From Bacteroides sp. An322 (lineage in GTDB: Bacteria > Bacteroidota > Bacteroidia > Bacteroidales > Bacteroidaceae): DNA of 64,000 bases. This document shows positions 1 to 8,988 of this stretch, piece by piece. The notes beneath the pieces are model-generated. The model made no database searches and was not told where the DNA came from. It saw only the letters and a program-made list of their open reading frames with translations. Both the position numbers and the translations under genes were made by a program. Location: the NCBI RefSeq assembly GCF_002161765.1, contig NZ_NFIN01000002.1, forward strand, positions 164,658 to 228,657. The letters are read 5' to 3'. Each line of letters starts with the position of its first letter. Position 1 is the first letter of the stretch.

Positions 1-158
1 ATTTGACTGATAGCGATAATATCGGTAAATTCGGTTGAAGTAAGCCATTCGTGGCGTGTCACTACTTCACCTTGTATCATGGAAATCATGGCATAGCCTC
101 CTCCAAATCCAAAGAGGCCGATTTTGAAGAATGCGTAGAAAAGTTGTAAGAAAAGCAT
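1..158 (-). CDS. Chromate-type transporter, half-size subunit (partial)
   Basis: The first 52 codons of a CHR-family membrane transporter run off the left edge of the window. The start codon is the ATG whose complement ends at 158. The visible N-terminus has a hydrophobic stretch ending in the family signature FGFGGGYAM (about residues 16-24), followed by a charged loop with EW and a second hydrophobic start (TDIIAISQ). This is the same architecture as the next gene, so the two form a tandem pair of short CHR proteins. In this family such pairs are thought to assemble as one transporter. Known members export chromate, but the true substrate in gut Bacteroidales is not established. It lies 77 bases downstream of its partner and probably in the same transcript. 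Confidence 0.85.
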   Translation of the reverse strand, partial: MLFLQLFYAFFKIGLFGFGGGYAMISMIQGEVVTRHEWLTSTEFTDIIAISQ

Positions 159-235
159 TTTTTGTTTTAGTTAATAATGGATAGTTAATAATGAATATTT
201 GATACTTAGTAACAGTATACGTAAACTTTTAATTT

Positions 236-775
236 TCAATTTTTAATTCTCAATTTCCCATAAATGTATCCACCCAATCCGCTCAGGATAATGACATAGA
301 TAGGCGAGAAACCTAAGAGCCAAATAAGAAGTGCGGAGACTATTGGTATCCATGCATTATAACGATTGATACGGGCAGACTTTGCCATTTTAAATGTTGG
401 AGCAGCTATCAATGCGACTACGGCAGGACGGATGCCCTTGAATATGCTTTCCACCGCTGGATAGTGCTTGAACTGCTGGAAGAAAAGGGCGATAGCAAGG
501 ATGACGAGAAACGAAGGTAAGATAGTGCCTAATGCCATCCAGAAAGCTCCCCAAAAACGGCGTAGCTTGTAGCCTATGAAGATGGCAATATTGACTGCAA
601 AGATGCCAGGAACAGTTTGCGCTAGTGCCATTAAGTCGAGGAAGTCTTCGCGAGTAATCCATTTCCGTTTGTCGACCAGTTCATCTTCAATCAGAGGAAC
701 CATGGCATATCCTCCGCCGATGGTGAACATCCCAATGCGAGTGAAGATGAGAAATGATTTGATGTAAAAGTTCAT
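236..775 (-). CDS. Chromate-type transporter, half-size subunit
   Basis: This 179-residue multi-span membrane protein of the CHR (chromate ion transporter) family is half the length of full-size ChrA. The N-terminus carries the signature TIGGGYAMVPLIEDELV (about residues 18-34), then LALAQTVPGIFAVNIAIFIGY, the second conserved block with the family's PG pair. Four to five hydrophobic segments follow. It starts 11 bases after the stop of the large hybrid regulator at 787-4761 on the same strand, so the two are almost certainly cotranscribed. The transport assignment comes from the family; the substrate (chromate, or sulfate-like anions) is inference. Confidence 0.88.
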   Translation of the reverse strand: MNFYIKSFLIFTRIGMFTIGGGYAMVPLIEDELVDKRKWITREDFLDLMALAQTVPGIFAVNIAIFIGYKLRRFWGAFWMALGTILPSFLVILAIALFFQQFKHYPAVESIFKGIRPAVVALIAAPTFKMAKSARINRYNAWIPIVSALLIWLLGFSPIYVIILSGLGGYIYGKLRIKN

Positions 776-786
776 ATCGTTTGAGT

Positions 787-3700
787 TTATTCGTTTTTCT
801 TATATACGCTGGGCGGTACGCCATAAAATTTTTTGAATGTATCTGCAAAGTATTTTGGGTCGGCGAATCCCATGCGGTCGGAAACTTCCGCTACGGTATA
901 TTGCCGGCTTTTCAGTAAGGCAGCAGCTTCCTGCATACGGATGTTGCGAATGAATTCATTGGGTGGGATACCGGTGAGTGCCTTCATTTTGTTATAAAAT
1001 CCAGTGCGGCTCATGTTCATCTCTGCGCAGAGGGTGTCTACAGTCAGATCGCCACTTAGGTTTTCTTTAATGAATGCAGTGACATGTTGTATGAATTTTT
1101 CGTCCAATCCTGATGGAAGGTGAATTTCTTCAGCAGACGGATCCGGTTCCATTGAAGCTTGTTTCAGTCTCTTGCGGATAAATTCGCGGTTTTCTAATAG
1201 GTTGCTGATGTTGGCTTTCAATACGGTGAGGTCGAATGGTTTTACGATGTGCATATCTGCCTTAGTTTGCAAGCCTCGTAAAATATCTTCACGGGTACCG
1301 AGGGCAGTGAGCAGGATGACGGGTATATGGCTGGTTTCGATATCACTTTTCAAGATTCCGCACATCTCTTCGCCATTCATTACAGGCATCATCACATCTG
1401 AAATGACCAAGTCGGGCGGTGTGATATGTATTTTGTCAAGTGCTTCTTGCCCGTTGCCAGCTTCTTCTGTGTAATAAGTATCCGCCAGACTTTCTGCTAA
1501 AAAACTGCGTAGGCTCGTGTTGTCCTCCACTATTAGGATATGGGGGGCATTGGGAGGGGTTTGCTGTGTGTTCGCAAGTCGGGGAACATTCGTGAACACT
1601 TCTTCTTGTTTTTCTTCTTCAGACAAGACGTTTTCAGGGATGTTTTCAGCTTGGTACAGATAGCGTTCGCTCTGTATGGGGAAACTCAAAGTAAAGGTAG
1701 TTCCTATGCCTTCTGTACTAGTATAGCTTATCCGTCCTTCGTGATTACGTATTAGGCGATAGGTAAGCAACATTCCGATACCAGAACCTGTGATGAGTTG
1801 GTTTGTGGCGTTTCGTCCGCGGAAAAGGAAACGGAACAGTTTCTTTTGGTCTTCCTTAGAGATACCTATGCCCGTATCTTCAATGTTCAGTGTCCAACGG
1901 TTTTTGGCGCGTCCGGCTTCTATTCGTACTTCTCCTCCGCTTGGTGTATATTTTAAGGCATTACTGATAAGGTTACGCAGGATAGAATCCATTTTATTAC
2001 GGTCTATCCATACTTCGAATTTTTCAGGTGCACTTTTGTAATGCAAAGCAATGTTTTTTTGTTCTGCATACGCCTTAAATTGTGTCAGGTAGGTTTGTAG
2101 GTATTGGTTCAATTCGTACCGTGATACCGTGGCTTGTGAACTATAATAACTTTCTTTTTGGAAATTGATAAGATTATTTGCTAGTTCAGACAGATTTTCT
2201 GTGTTTTGCAGAGCGAGGTTTAGATTTCTCACCCCTTTGTCACTTAACTGTTCGTCTTTTAGTATCTCACCTAAAGGAGCCTTAATGAGGGTAAGTGGGG
2301 TACGAATATCGTGTGCAGTATGAACAAAGAAGTTGATTTTTTCTTGTGATACTTGTTTTTCATGGCGGATGATTTTAATGCGCACGATGAGCCACGTGAT
2401 GCCGATAATGATAAATGCATAACCTAAAAATGCCCAAAAAGTGAGCCATACCGGACGTCCTATCAAGATGCGGATACTTCGTTCTTCTATAGGTTGGTGA
2501 CTATTGGTCAGTACCGCTCGTACGCGGAGGGTATAATTGCCCGGCGATAGATTGGTATATTGGATAAGTCCATCGGTTGTAAGGGAAGACCATTGGTCGT
2601 AAAATCCTTCTAATTTCCATGTGTAGGCAATATTAGATGGATTATCAAAATTAATGGATGAAACATTAAGCGAGAACGTGTTTTGGTCGTATCTTAGTTT
2701 GATTTGCTCAGTTTGGTCAATAGGTTGGGAAAGTGGTGAGTCTTGCCCATCGGGGTGAACCGTACGATACATGATTTTTAGGTCGGTAAATACGATATGA
2801 TTATAGAATTCGCTAGGCAATTTGATATCATCAGGAAGGACAATAGCACCTTCGTTGCTTCCAAATATCAGGACGCCGTCGCGGGTATGGAGGGCGGCAT
2901 TCGGATTGAAGCTAGCAGCAAGAAGGCCTTGTTCTTTAGTCCAATTGGTAAAAGACTTTTCTGCGCAATCAAAGAAAGACAAGCCATTTTCGGTACCTAT
3001 GTAAAGGTTTCTGTTTCGGTCTGAAATAATGCAATAGATATTGTCGCTTCCTATGCCGCTATTTTCAGTATGGTAATGGATGAATTCAGTCTTGCCGTTA
3101 GGCAAAACAAATAATCCGTTTCCGTATGTGCCAATGTAGGTATTCTGTACCGAATCTGTGTAAATTACGTTGATACATCCCATTTGTTCATTTTCTAAAG
3201 GACGGAATTCTTGAGTTGTCTTGTCGAAGATATAAATACCATTAATGGTTCCAATCCATAAAGAATGTGCGTCTCTTTGTTGGATTGTTGTAACAGGATA
3301 TCCAATGTTGTATTCATTGGTAAGGTTTGTTTGTGGATTATGCGACTTTAGGCGATAAAAACCACCGGTCCATACTAATCCGTCCGTATCGCGGTAGATG
3401 CATCGGATGTATTTGTCTGGACCTTCATCGGGAGTGATGCTATGTTGTTGATAAAACGTGGTTTTCCGTGTATGCTTGTTTATCATGTAAACGCCTGACA
3501 TGTAGCCTCCGGCAAGGATGAGTCCGGGTTTTACTTCACAAAGCGAGGCGAAAATGCGGTTTTCGCTTTCGTTATTCGTTCCGGATTCATCGGTGAGGAA
3601 GTTTATCCATTGGTCTTTGTCTTTTTGATAGCAGCTTATTCCGTTGCTGGTGGCATACCAAATGTCGCCTTCCGCGTCTTCTAAGATGGCGTTCACACAA

Positions 3701-4761
3701 TTGTTGGCAAGTGAGTGAGGATTATTGGGCGAATGCTTAACCCACTTATAGCTGGGATAATGTTCCGAGTAAATGGTAATGCCGGTGGGGTAGACCACGC
3801 TCCAAAGTCTTCCAGACAGGTCTTGGTAAATGTCTTTGATGATGTTTCCGTTCATCTTGTTGGGGGTATGCGGGTCTTCACGTAAGAAAGGCGCGAGATA
3901 TCCACGGCTTACCTCTAACCGATAAATGCCTTTTCCGTCGGTGGCGATGTAAAGTGTATCGGGACGTTGACGGTCAGGGATAATCTTGTTGATGCCAATG
4001 TCTTTCATTGATTCGCCCATCGAGATGAGTTTACCTTCTTGTGGGTTGTAGATAAAGAGTTTATCAAGCAGGCTGTTGATAACCAACTTTTTTGTAGGGC
4101 GGTGATAATAGATATAGTCTATCAATTGAAGGGAAGGCAGGACAATCGGACGGGCATTTGTAATCTTGCCTTCTTTGAGTTGGATTCGGCAGACTTGCCT
4201 TTCGGTGGCAAGATAGAACTCCGTGTCATTGGCTTGTGTGATACAAGTGATTTTCCCTTGAAGAGGATTCGTTGACTTGTAAACCTGTTTTCCTTTTATA
4301 TCATATAAAATGATATGTTGGTCTACACAAAACCACACGCGGTCGGCATCGTCCATATAAACGGCAGATATAGGACGTTTTTTTAATTCGGGATAACGCT
4401 GCTTTAGGTCGAACGCAAGTTGGAACGAGTCTTTTCGCTCATCGTAATGAAAAAGGAAACCGTCTTTCCCTATTTCATATACTTTCCCATTGTGGTCTGT
4501 ATGGAGGATGTTTAGGTTGGGATAGAAATTGAGGGCTTTCCCTTTGTGACAGAGGTTATAATGAGTGAACCGTTTCCCGTCATAGCGGTCCACGCCCTTA
4601 TGGGTAAGTACCCAGATGTAGTATTGTTTTCCTTGTCCGATAGAAAGTACCCGTCTGCTGCTAAGTCCGTTATCCATGTCGATGTATTCGAATATCTGGG
4701 CTTTTGCAGGGAGTAAGGATGCTAATATCAGCCCCATTAGGATAAAGAACTTGTGTAGCAT
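787..4761 (-). CDS. Hybrid two-component system sensor/regulator (HTCS)
   Basis: This 1324-residue one-protein signalling system is typical of Bacteroidetes. A signal peptide (about residues 1-21, ending AKAQ) is followed by a periplasmic sensor of repeated two-component-propeller motifs (for example DRVWFC, GDIWYATSNGISCY, NLYIGTENGLSFFD) and a Y_Y_Y domain. A membrane helix lies at about 771-794. The histidine kinase follows, with phospho-acceptor His817 in VHTAHDIRTPL and ATPase blocks SNALKYT and DTGIGIS. Then come a receiver domain with Asp1122 in VISDVMMPVMNG and a C-terminal AraC-type helix-turn-helix (about 1230-1315). Family members usually sense a glycan breakdown product and control a nearby susC/susD locus. 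None is visible here, and the gene is instead followed 11 bases on by chromate-type transporters. The ligand cannot be read from the sequence. Confidence 0.96.
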   Translation of the reverse strand: MLHKFFILMGLILASLLPAKAQIFEYIDMDNGLSSRRVLSIGQGKQYYIWVLTHKGVDRYDGKRFTHYNLCHKGKALNFYPNLNILHTDHNGKVYEIGKDGFLFHYDERKDSFQLAFDLKQRYPELKKRPISAVYMDDADRVWFCVDQHIILYDIKGKQVYKSTNPLQGKITCITQANDTEFYLATERQVCRIQLKEGKITNARPIVLPSLQLIDYIYYHRPTKKLVINSLLDKLFIYNPQEGKLISMGESMKDIGINKIIPDRQRPDTLYIATDGKGIYRLEVSRGYLAPFLREDPHTPNKMNGNIIKDIYQDLSGRLWSVVYPTGITIYSEHYPSYKWVKHSPNNPHSLANNCVNAILEDAEGDIWYATSNGISCYQKDKDQWINFLTDESGTNNESENRIFASLCEVKPGLILAGGYMSGVYMINKHTRKTTFYQQHSITPDEGPDKYIRCIYRDTDGLVWTGGFYRLKSHNPQTNLTNEYNIGYPVTTIQQRDAHSLWIGTINGIYIFDKTTQEFRPLENEQMGCINVIYTDSVQNTYIGTYGNGLFVLPNGKTEFIHYHTENSGIGSDNIYCIISDRNRNLYIGTENGLSFFDCAEKSFTNWTKEQGLLAASFNPNAALHTRDGVLIFGSNEGAIVLPDDIKLPSEFYNHIVFTDLKIMYRTVHPDGQDSPLSQPIDQTEQIKLRYDQNTFSLNVSSINFDNPSNIAYTWKLEGFYDQWSSLTTDGLIQYTNLSPGNYTLRVRAVLTNSHQPIEERSIRILIGRPVWLTFWAFLGYAFIIIGITWLIVRIKIIRHEKQVSQEKINFFVHTAHDIRTPLTLIKAPLGEILKDEQLSDKGVRNLNLALQNTENLSELANNLINFQKESYYSSQATVSRYELNQYLQTYLTQFKAYAEQKNIALHYKSAPEKFEVWIDRNKMDSILRNLISNALKYTPSGGEVRIEAGRAKNRWTLNIEDTGIGISKEDQKKLFRFLFRGRNATNQLITGSGIGMLLTYRLIRNHEGRISYTSTEGIGTTFTLSFPIQSERYLYQAENIPENVLSEEEKQEEVFTNVPRLANTQQTPPNAPHILIVEDNTSLRSFLAESLADTYYTEEAGNGQEALDKIHITPPDLVISDVMMPVMNGEEMCGILKSDIETSHIPVILLTALGTREDILRGLQTKADMHIVKPFDLTVLKANISNLLENREFIRKRLKQASMEPDPSAEEIHLPSGLDEKFIQHVTAFIKENLSGDLTVDTLCAEMNMSRTGFYNKMKALTGIPPNEFIRNIRMQEAAALLKSRQYTVAEVSDRMGFADPKYFADTFKKFYGVPPSVYKKNE

Positions 4762-4787
4762 AACGGTGAATATTTAATTTTAGATTG

Positions 4788-4856
4788 AACACAGAGGCAC
4801 AAAGACACAAAGAAATTAATTTTCATAAAAACTCTGTGTCTTCGTGTCTCTGTGTT
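4788..4856. repeat. Intergenic dyad repeat (ACACAGAG/CACAAAG phrases)
   Basis: The left arm 4788-4809 and right arm 4835-4856 are reverse complements at about 20 of 22 positions. Each arm is itself made of short near-repeats (ACACAGAG, GCACAAAG, ACACAAAG). It separates the end of purL from the start of the hybrid regulator, and would form a long hairpin in either transcript. The same phrase style recurs at 17834-17957 and 63486-63549. Confidence 0.75.
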
Positions 4857-4870
4857 TGTTTTTTGATGAA

Positions 4871-7800
4871 TTATTTATGCGCTTCTACCCATTTGCGTGC
4901 ATTGACGAAGGCTTCCATCCACGGAGTGATTTGGTCTTCATAAATGCGGTTAGCCGGATAGTAAGCGTTTTCCCACGGGAAGCAAGCACGTTCCAAATGG
5001 GGCATCATTGCTAAATGGCGTCCGTCTTGGCTGGCAATACCTGCTACGCTGTAATCCGACCCGTTCGGGTTGCCCGGATATTCATCATACGAATACTTCA
5101 ACACTACGTTGTAATGGTCTTCGGGATAAGGCAGAGAGAACTTGCCTTCGCCGTGAGCCACCCAGATACCCAACTTCGAACCGCTCAGTGAACCGAACAT
5201 TACGCTCCGGTTCATCGGAACGGTCACGCCCAAGAATGCCGATTCGAACTTATGTGAATCGTTGTGGAGCATCTTGCCTTGTTTCTTGTCTTCGGGAGTA
5301 ATCAAGCCCAATTCCATCATCAGCTGGCATCCGTTGCATACGCCCAATGAAAGCGTGTCTTTACGTGCGTAGAAGTTATCGAGTGCCGTTTTGGCTTTCG
5401 GATTGAACAGGAAGGTGCCTGCCCATCCTTTAGCAGAGCCTAATACGTCTGAATTAGAGAATCCTCCGCAGAACACAATCATGTTGATGTCCTCCAAGGT
5501 CTCGCGTCCGCTTACCAAGTCGGTCATTGTCACGTCTTTCACATCGAAACCTGCCAAGTAAAGCATGTATGCCATTTCACGTTCTCCATTGGTTCCTTTC
5601 TCACGGATGATAGCAGCCTTGATGCCGCTTGGTGTACGGCGGTTAGGGTCAAGATCAAATTGGGAAAGTTTTCCGGTAAATGACTTGTCGAATACGATTT
5701 CAAGTGGTTGCTTCTTGTAATTTTCGAAACGTTTCTTGGCGCATCCGTTCATGCTCTGTTTGCGGTCGAGCAGGTAAGAAGTAGAATACCATACGTCACG
5801 CAGATAATCAATACCGAACTGATAGGTAGCATCGTCTAACGTAACGAGGATGTGGCGTTCTTCGGTGGGCGTTCCTAATTTCACGAAACCTACACCTGCT
5901 TCTTCCAATATCTTCTTCACTTCGTGCTTGTGCTTGTCGGCTACTTGGATAACCACACCCGGATTTTCGGCGAAAAGAATCTTCACGATGTCTTCATGCT
6001 TGAACTTGTTGAGGCTGATTTCCATACCGCCTTCTGTATTGGCGAAGCACATTTCAAGCAAAGTGGTAATGAGACCTCCGGCTGAGATGTCGTGTCCTGC
6101 CAAAACCAATCCTTTATTTACCAGTTCCTGAACGGCGAGGAATGCGTCGCGGAAGTATTCGGGATTCTGTACGGTAGGTACATCATCGCCTATCTTATTC
6201 AAAGATTGGGCAAAAGCCGAGCCTCCCAAGCGAAGCTGGTCGAAGCTGAAATCGATGTGATAGAAAGTTGTCTTCGGGTCGTTCACCATGACCGGAGAAA
6301 CTACTTTCTTGATATCCGATACTTCGCCTCCTGCAGATACGATAACGGTTCCCGGGCTGATAATCTTTTCGCCGTTCGGATATTTCTGGGTCATCGAAAG
6401 CGAATCCTTGCCTGTAGGAACGTTGATTTGCAAAGCGCAACAGAAGTCCGACAAGGCTTTCACCGCTGTATAAAGACGTGCGTCTTCGCCTTCTTGCGAA
6501 CGGCAGGGCCACATCCAGTTGGCAGAAAGCGAGAGGCTGTCCATGCCGTCAGCCAAAGGTGCCCATACAATGTTGGTCAAGGCTTCGGCTACAGACAGTA
6601 CAGAGCCGTATGCCGGATTGGCAAGACCAGCTTGCGGAGCATGTCCGAGAGCTGTGGCGATACCTTTTTCACCGCGATAATCAAGTGCTACCACACCGCA
6701 ATCGCTCAAAGGCAACTGGAGTTCGCCTTGACATTGTTGGCGTGCGATTTTACCTGTAACCGAACGGTCTACCTTATTGGTCAGCCAGTCTTTGCAGGCT
6801 ACGGCTTCCAGTTGGAGCACACGGCGCACATATTCGTTTAATTTAGCGACATCATAGGTCACGTTTTCATAATGACGCTCTACGGTCTTGTCTACCATAT
6901 AAGTCTTAGGAGAAGAACCGAACATCTGGTCTACGGCAAGATCGAACGGACGTACACCGTCGGCTTGTTCGAATGCGAAACGATGGTCTCCTGTAGTTTC
7001 TCCTACTACGTACATCGGAGCGCGTTCGCGTTCGGCAATCTTCTTTACGTGTTCGATAGATTCTTCTTCAATCAGCAATCCCATACGCTCTTGCGATTCA
7101 TTGGCAATGATTTCCTTTGCGGAAAGCGTTTCGTCTCCGATAGGAAGTTTGTCCATGTGAATCAGACCGCCACATTCTTCCACCAATTCCGATAAGCAGT
7201 TTACGTGACCTGCCGAACCGTGGTCGTGGATGGAAACAATGGGGTTGGTATCTTCTTCGCACAAGGCACGTACCACATTATAAGCACGTTTCTGCATTTC
7301 TGCATTGGCACGTTGTACGGCGTTCAGCTCGATACCCGATGAATAACGTCCGGTCTCTACCGAAGATACAGAGCCGCCTCCTAGTCCGATGCGGTAATTA
7401 TCGCCTCCTACTACTACGATTTCATCACCGGCTTCGGGAGTACCTTTCAAGCAGTCGCGTTTTGTTCCGTAGCCCACACCTCCGGCAAGCATAATTACCT
7501 TATCGTAGGCATATTTCTCGTTGTTCTCTTGGTGTTCGAACGTCAATACCGAACCGCAAATCAATGGTTGGCCGAACTTGTTTCCGAAGTCAGAAGCACC
7601 GTTTGATGCTTTGATAAGAATCTGTTCGGGAGTCTGATACAACCATTTGCGCACGGGCAGGATGTCTTCCCATTCACGTCCTTCATCGGTACGTGGATAA
7701 GAAGTCATATAGACAGCTGTACCTGCTATCGGCCACGAACCTTTACCTCCGCCCATACGGTCGCGGATTTCACCTCCTGTACCTGTAGACGCACCGTTGA

Positions 7801-8572
7801 ACGGCTCTACCGTGGTAGGGAAGTTATGGGTTTCCGCCTTCAGGGAGATAACGGTCTTTATGTCTTTAATAATGAAGTAATCGGATGTAGAATGGTCAGC
7901 AGGAGCGAATTGCTCTACTACGGGACCTTCGGCAAAAGCCACATTGTCTTTATAAGCCGAGATAATCTTGTTCGGGTTTTCCTGTGTAGTCTTCTTAATC
8001 ATCTGGAACAAGGACGATTCCATTTCCTTCCCGTCGATGATGAAAGTCCCTCCGAAGATTTTATGGCGGCAATGTTCCGAATTGATTTGAGCGAAGCCGA
8101 ACACTTCCGAGTCGGTCAGCTTGCGTCCCAAGTCTTTCTCTACTTTCAACAGGTAGTCCATCTCCTCGCGTGAAAGAGCCAGCCCTTCCTGTTCGTTGTA
8201 AGCCTCTAAGTCTTCGATGTAAATGATGGGTTGAGGCTTGATGTTCACGTCAAATATCTGTTGGTTGAGTCCGTGGTACATACGTTGCAGCATCGGGTCG
8301 TGTTCCGCGTTCTCGTCTTTTACGGGGAAGTATTCCTCGATACGGCGAATGCCTGTAAGCCCCATGTTTTGGGTAATCTCTACCGCGTTCGTACTCCACG
8401 GCGTAATCATTTCGCGGCGTGGACCGATGAACCAACCTTGTAAATTCTCTTCCTTTTCTACCGTAGCATTGCTATACAGCCAACTCAGCTTTTGGATGTC
8501 GTCTGCATTCATTTCCTTGTTGCATTGGGTAGCAATCACACTTTGATTGGGTGTTCTGAAAAATAGAATCAT
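4871..8572 (-). CDS. purL: Phosphoribosylformylglycinamidine synthase
   Basis: This single-chain, large-type FGAM synthase (1233 residues) converts FGAR, ATP and glutamine to FGAM in purine biosynthesis. The N-terminal region is followed by two AIR-synthase-like halves, with SEHCRHKIF near residue 165 and the ATP/Mg segment THNFPTTVEPFNGASTG. The C-terminal class I glutaminase has nucleophile Cys1079 in GVCNGCQ, and a downstream His/Glu pair in MPHLERACFP. The length is close to the E. coli enzyme (about 1295). It is transcribed alone. A TAACTTTG box about 45 bases upstream of the ATG fits a Bacteroides promoter. Confidence 0.98.
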   Translation of the reverse strand: MILFFRTPNQSVIATQCNKEMNADDIQKLSWLYSNATVEKEENLQGWFIGPRREMITPWSTNAVEITQNMGLTGIRRIEEYFPVKDENAEHDPMLQRMYHGLNQQIFDVNIKPQPIIYIEDLEAYNEQEGLALSREEMDYLLKVEKDLGRKLTDSEVFGFAQINSEHCRHKIFGGTFIIDGKEMESSLFQMIKKTTQENPNKIISAYKDNVAFAEGPVVEQFAPADHSTSDYFIIKDIKTVISLKAETHNFPTTVEPFNGASTGTGGEIRDRMGGGKGSWPIAGTAVYMTSYPRTDEGREWEDILPVRKWLYQTPEQILIKASNGASDFGNKFGQPLICGSVLTFEHQENNEKYAYDKVIMLAGGVGYGTKRDCLKGTPEAGDEIVVVGGDNYRIGLGGGSVSSVETGRYSSGIELNAVQRANAEMQKRAYNVVRALCEEDTNPIVSIHDHGSAGHVNCLSELVEECGGLIHMDKLPIGDETLSAKEIIANESQERMGLLIEEESIEHVKKIAERERAPMYVVGETTGDHRFAFEQADGVRPFDLAVDQMFGSSPKTYMVDKTVERHYENVTYDVAKLNEYVRRVLQLEAVACKDWLTNKVDRSVTGKIARQQCQGELQLPLSDCGVVALDYRGEKGIATALGHAPQAGLANPAYGSVLSVAEALTNIVWAPLADGMDSLSLSANWMWPCRSQEGEDARLYTAVKALSDFCCALQINVPTGKDSLSMTQKYPNGEKIISPGTVIVSAGGEVSDIKKVVSPVMVNDPKTTFYHIDFSFDQLRLGGSAFAQSLNKIGDDVPTVQNPEYFRDAFLAVQELVNKGLVLAGHDISAGGLITTLLEMCFANTEGGMEISLNKFKHEDIVKILFAENPGVVIQVADKHKHEVKKILEEAGVGFVKLGTPTEERHILVTLDDATYQFGIDYLRDVWYSTSYLLDRKQSMNGCAKKRFENYKKQPLEIVFDKSFTGKLSQFDLDPNRRTPSGIKAAIIREKGTNGEREMAYMLYLAGFDVKDVTMTDLVSGRETLEDINMIVFCGGFSNSDVLGSAKGWAGTFLFNPKAKTALDNFYARKDTLSLGVCNGCQLMMELGLITPEDKKQGKMLHNDSHKFESAFLGVTVPMNRSVMFGSLSGSKLGIWVAHGEGKFSLPYPEDHYNVVLKYSYDEYPGNPNGSDYSVAGIASQDGRHLAMMPHLERACFPWENAYYPANRIYEDQITPWMEAFVNARKWVEAHK

Positions 8573-8616
8573 ACGCTTGTTTGGATTAAAAATGTATTTT
8601 CTGATGAATCAATGTG

Positions 8617-8651
8617 CAAAGTTACACAATTACTTGGAATAACCGAACAAA
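8617..8651 (-). promoter_or_regulatory. purL promoter
   Basis: Read on the minus strand, TTTG (8651-8648) is followed after 23 bases by TAACTTTG (8624-8617). This matches the Bacteroides -7 consensus TAnnTTTG and -33 TTTG, with slightly long spacing. The purL ATG lies about 45 bases downstream. Confidence 0.55.
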
Positions 8652-8734
8652 TTTGGGAAAATCCATATCCAATGTGTTTAGTTCACTATGATTTCTTTGT
8701 GCAGTAGGCTGGGTTTTATGTTTTCCGTTCCAAA

Positions 8735-8810
8735 AACGTACGTTCTTGCAATGGAAAACGTACGTTTTTGGGACGAAGAACGTATGTTTTTGGAACGAAG
8801 AACGTAGAAT
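8735..8810. repeat. 22-bp tandem array of AACGTACGTT cores
   Basis: Four units begin at 8735, 8757, 8779 and 8801, exactly 22 bases apart. The cores are AACGTACGTT, AACGTACGTT, AACGTATGTT and AACGTAGAAT, and units two and three share the tail TTTTTGGnACGAAG. A weaker fifth copy may precede the array at 8713. The first two cores are perfect 10-bp palindromes. The array sits between the divergent purL and lysE-type genes, more than 80 bases upstream of the purL promoter. A 22-bp period puts each core on nearly the same helix face, which would suit cooperative protein binding. No function is known to me. Confidence 0.8.
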
Positions 8811-8976
8811 GCAGCTATCAGCGTGAAGCTTTTCAAGTATATGGATAGGCAAACTCTCCTAGTTGCGTATGGGTTTGTATATATTTTCGGTTGCTTTTTG
8901 TTTCGAATCGGATAATGATTCTGCTTTCTTTTCGATATTAGCGAGGAAAATTGTAGGTAATTTCGCAAAAAAGTAG

Positions 8977-8984
8977 CATCTTTG
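8977..8984 (+). promoter_or_regulatory. Possible -7 box of the LysE-type gene
   Basis: CATCTTTG resembles TAnnTTTG with one mismatch and ends only four bases before the ATG at 8989. If it is used, the transcript would start at or next to the start codon (leaderless). A TTG lies 23 bases upstream. Confidence 0.3.
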
Positions 8985-8988
8985 CACT

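Noticed and set aside
6092..6841. 249-codon ORF opposite purL
   Set aside because: It lies wholly antisense within a well-conserved purL; long shadow frames are common there.
8735..8810. CRISPR array
   Set aside because: The units follow each other directly at 22 bases, are degenerate, and have no unique spacers or cas genes.
8622..8968. Two overlapping minus-strand ORFs in the purL-lysE gap
   Set aside because: They translate the 22-bp array and flanking AT-rich DNA. The repeated peptide pattern comes from the DNA repeat, and no start signal is seen.
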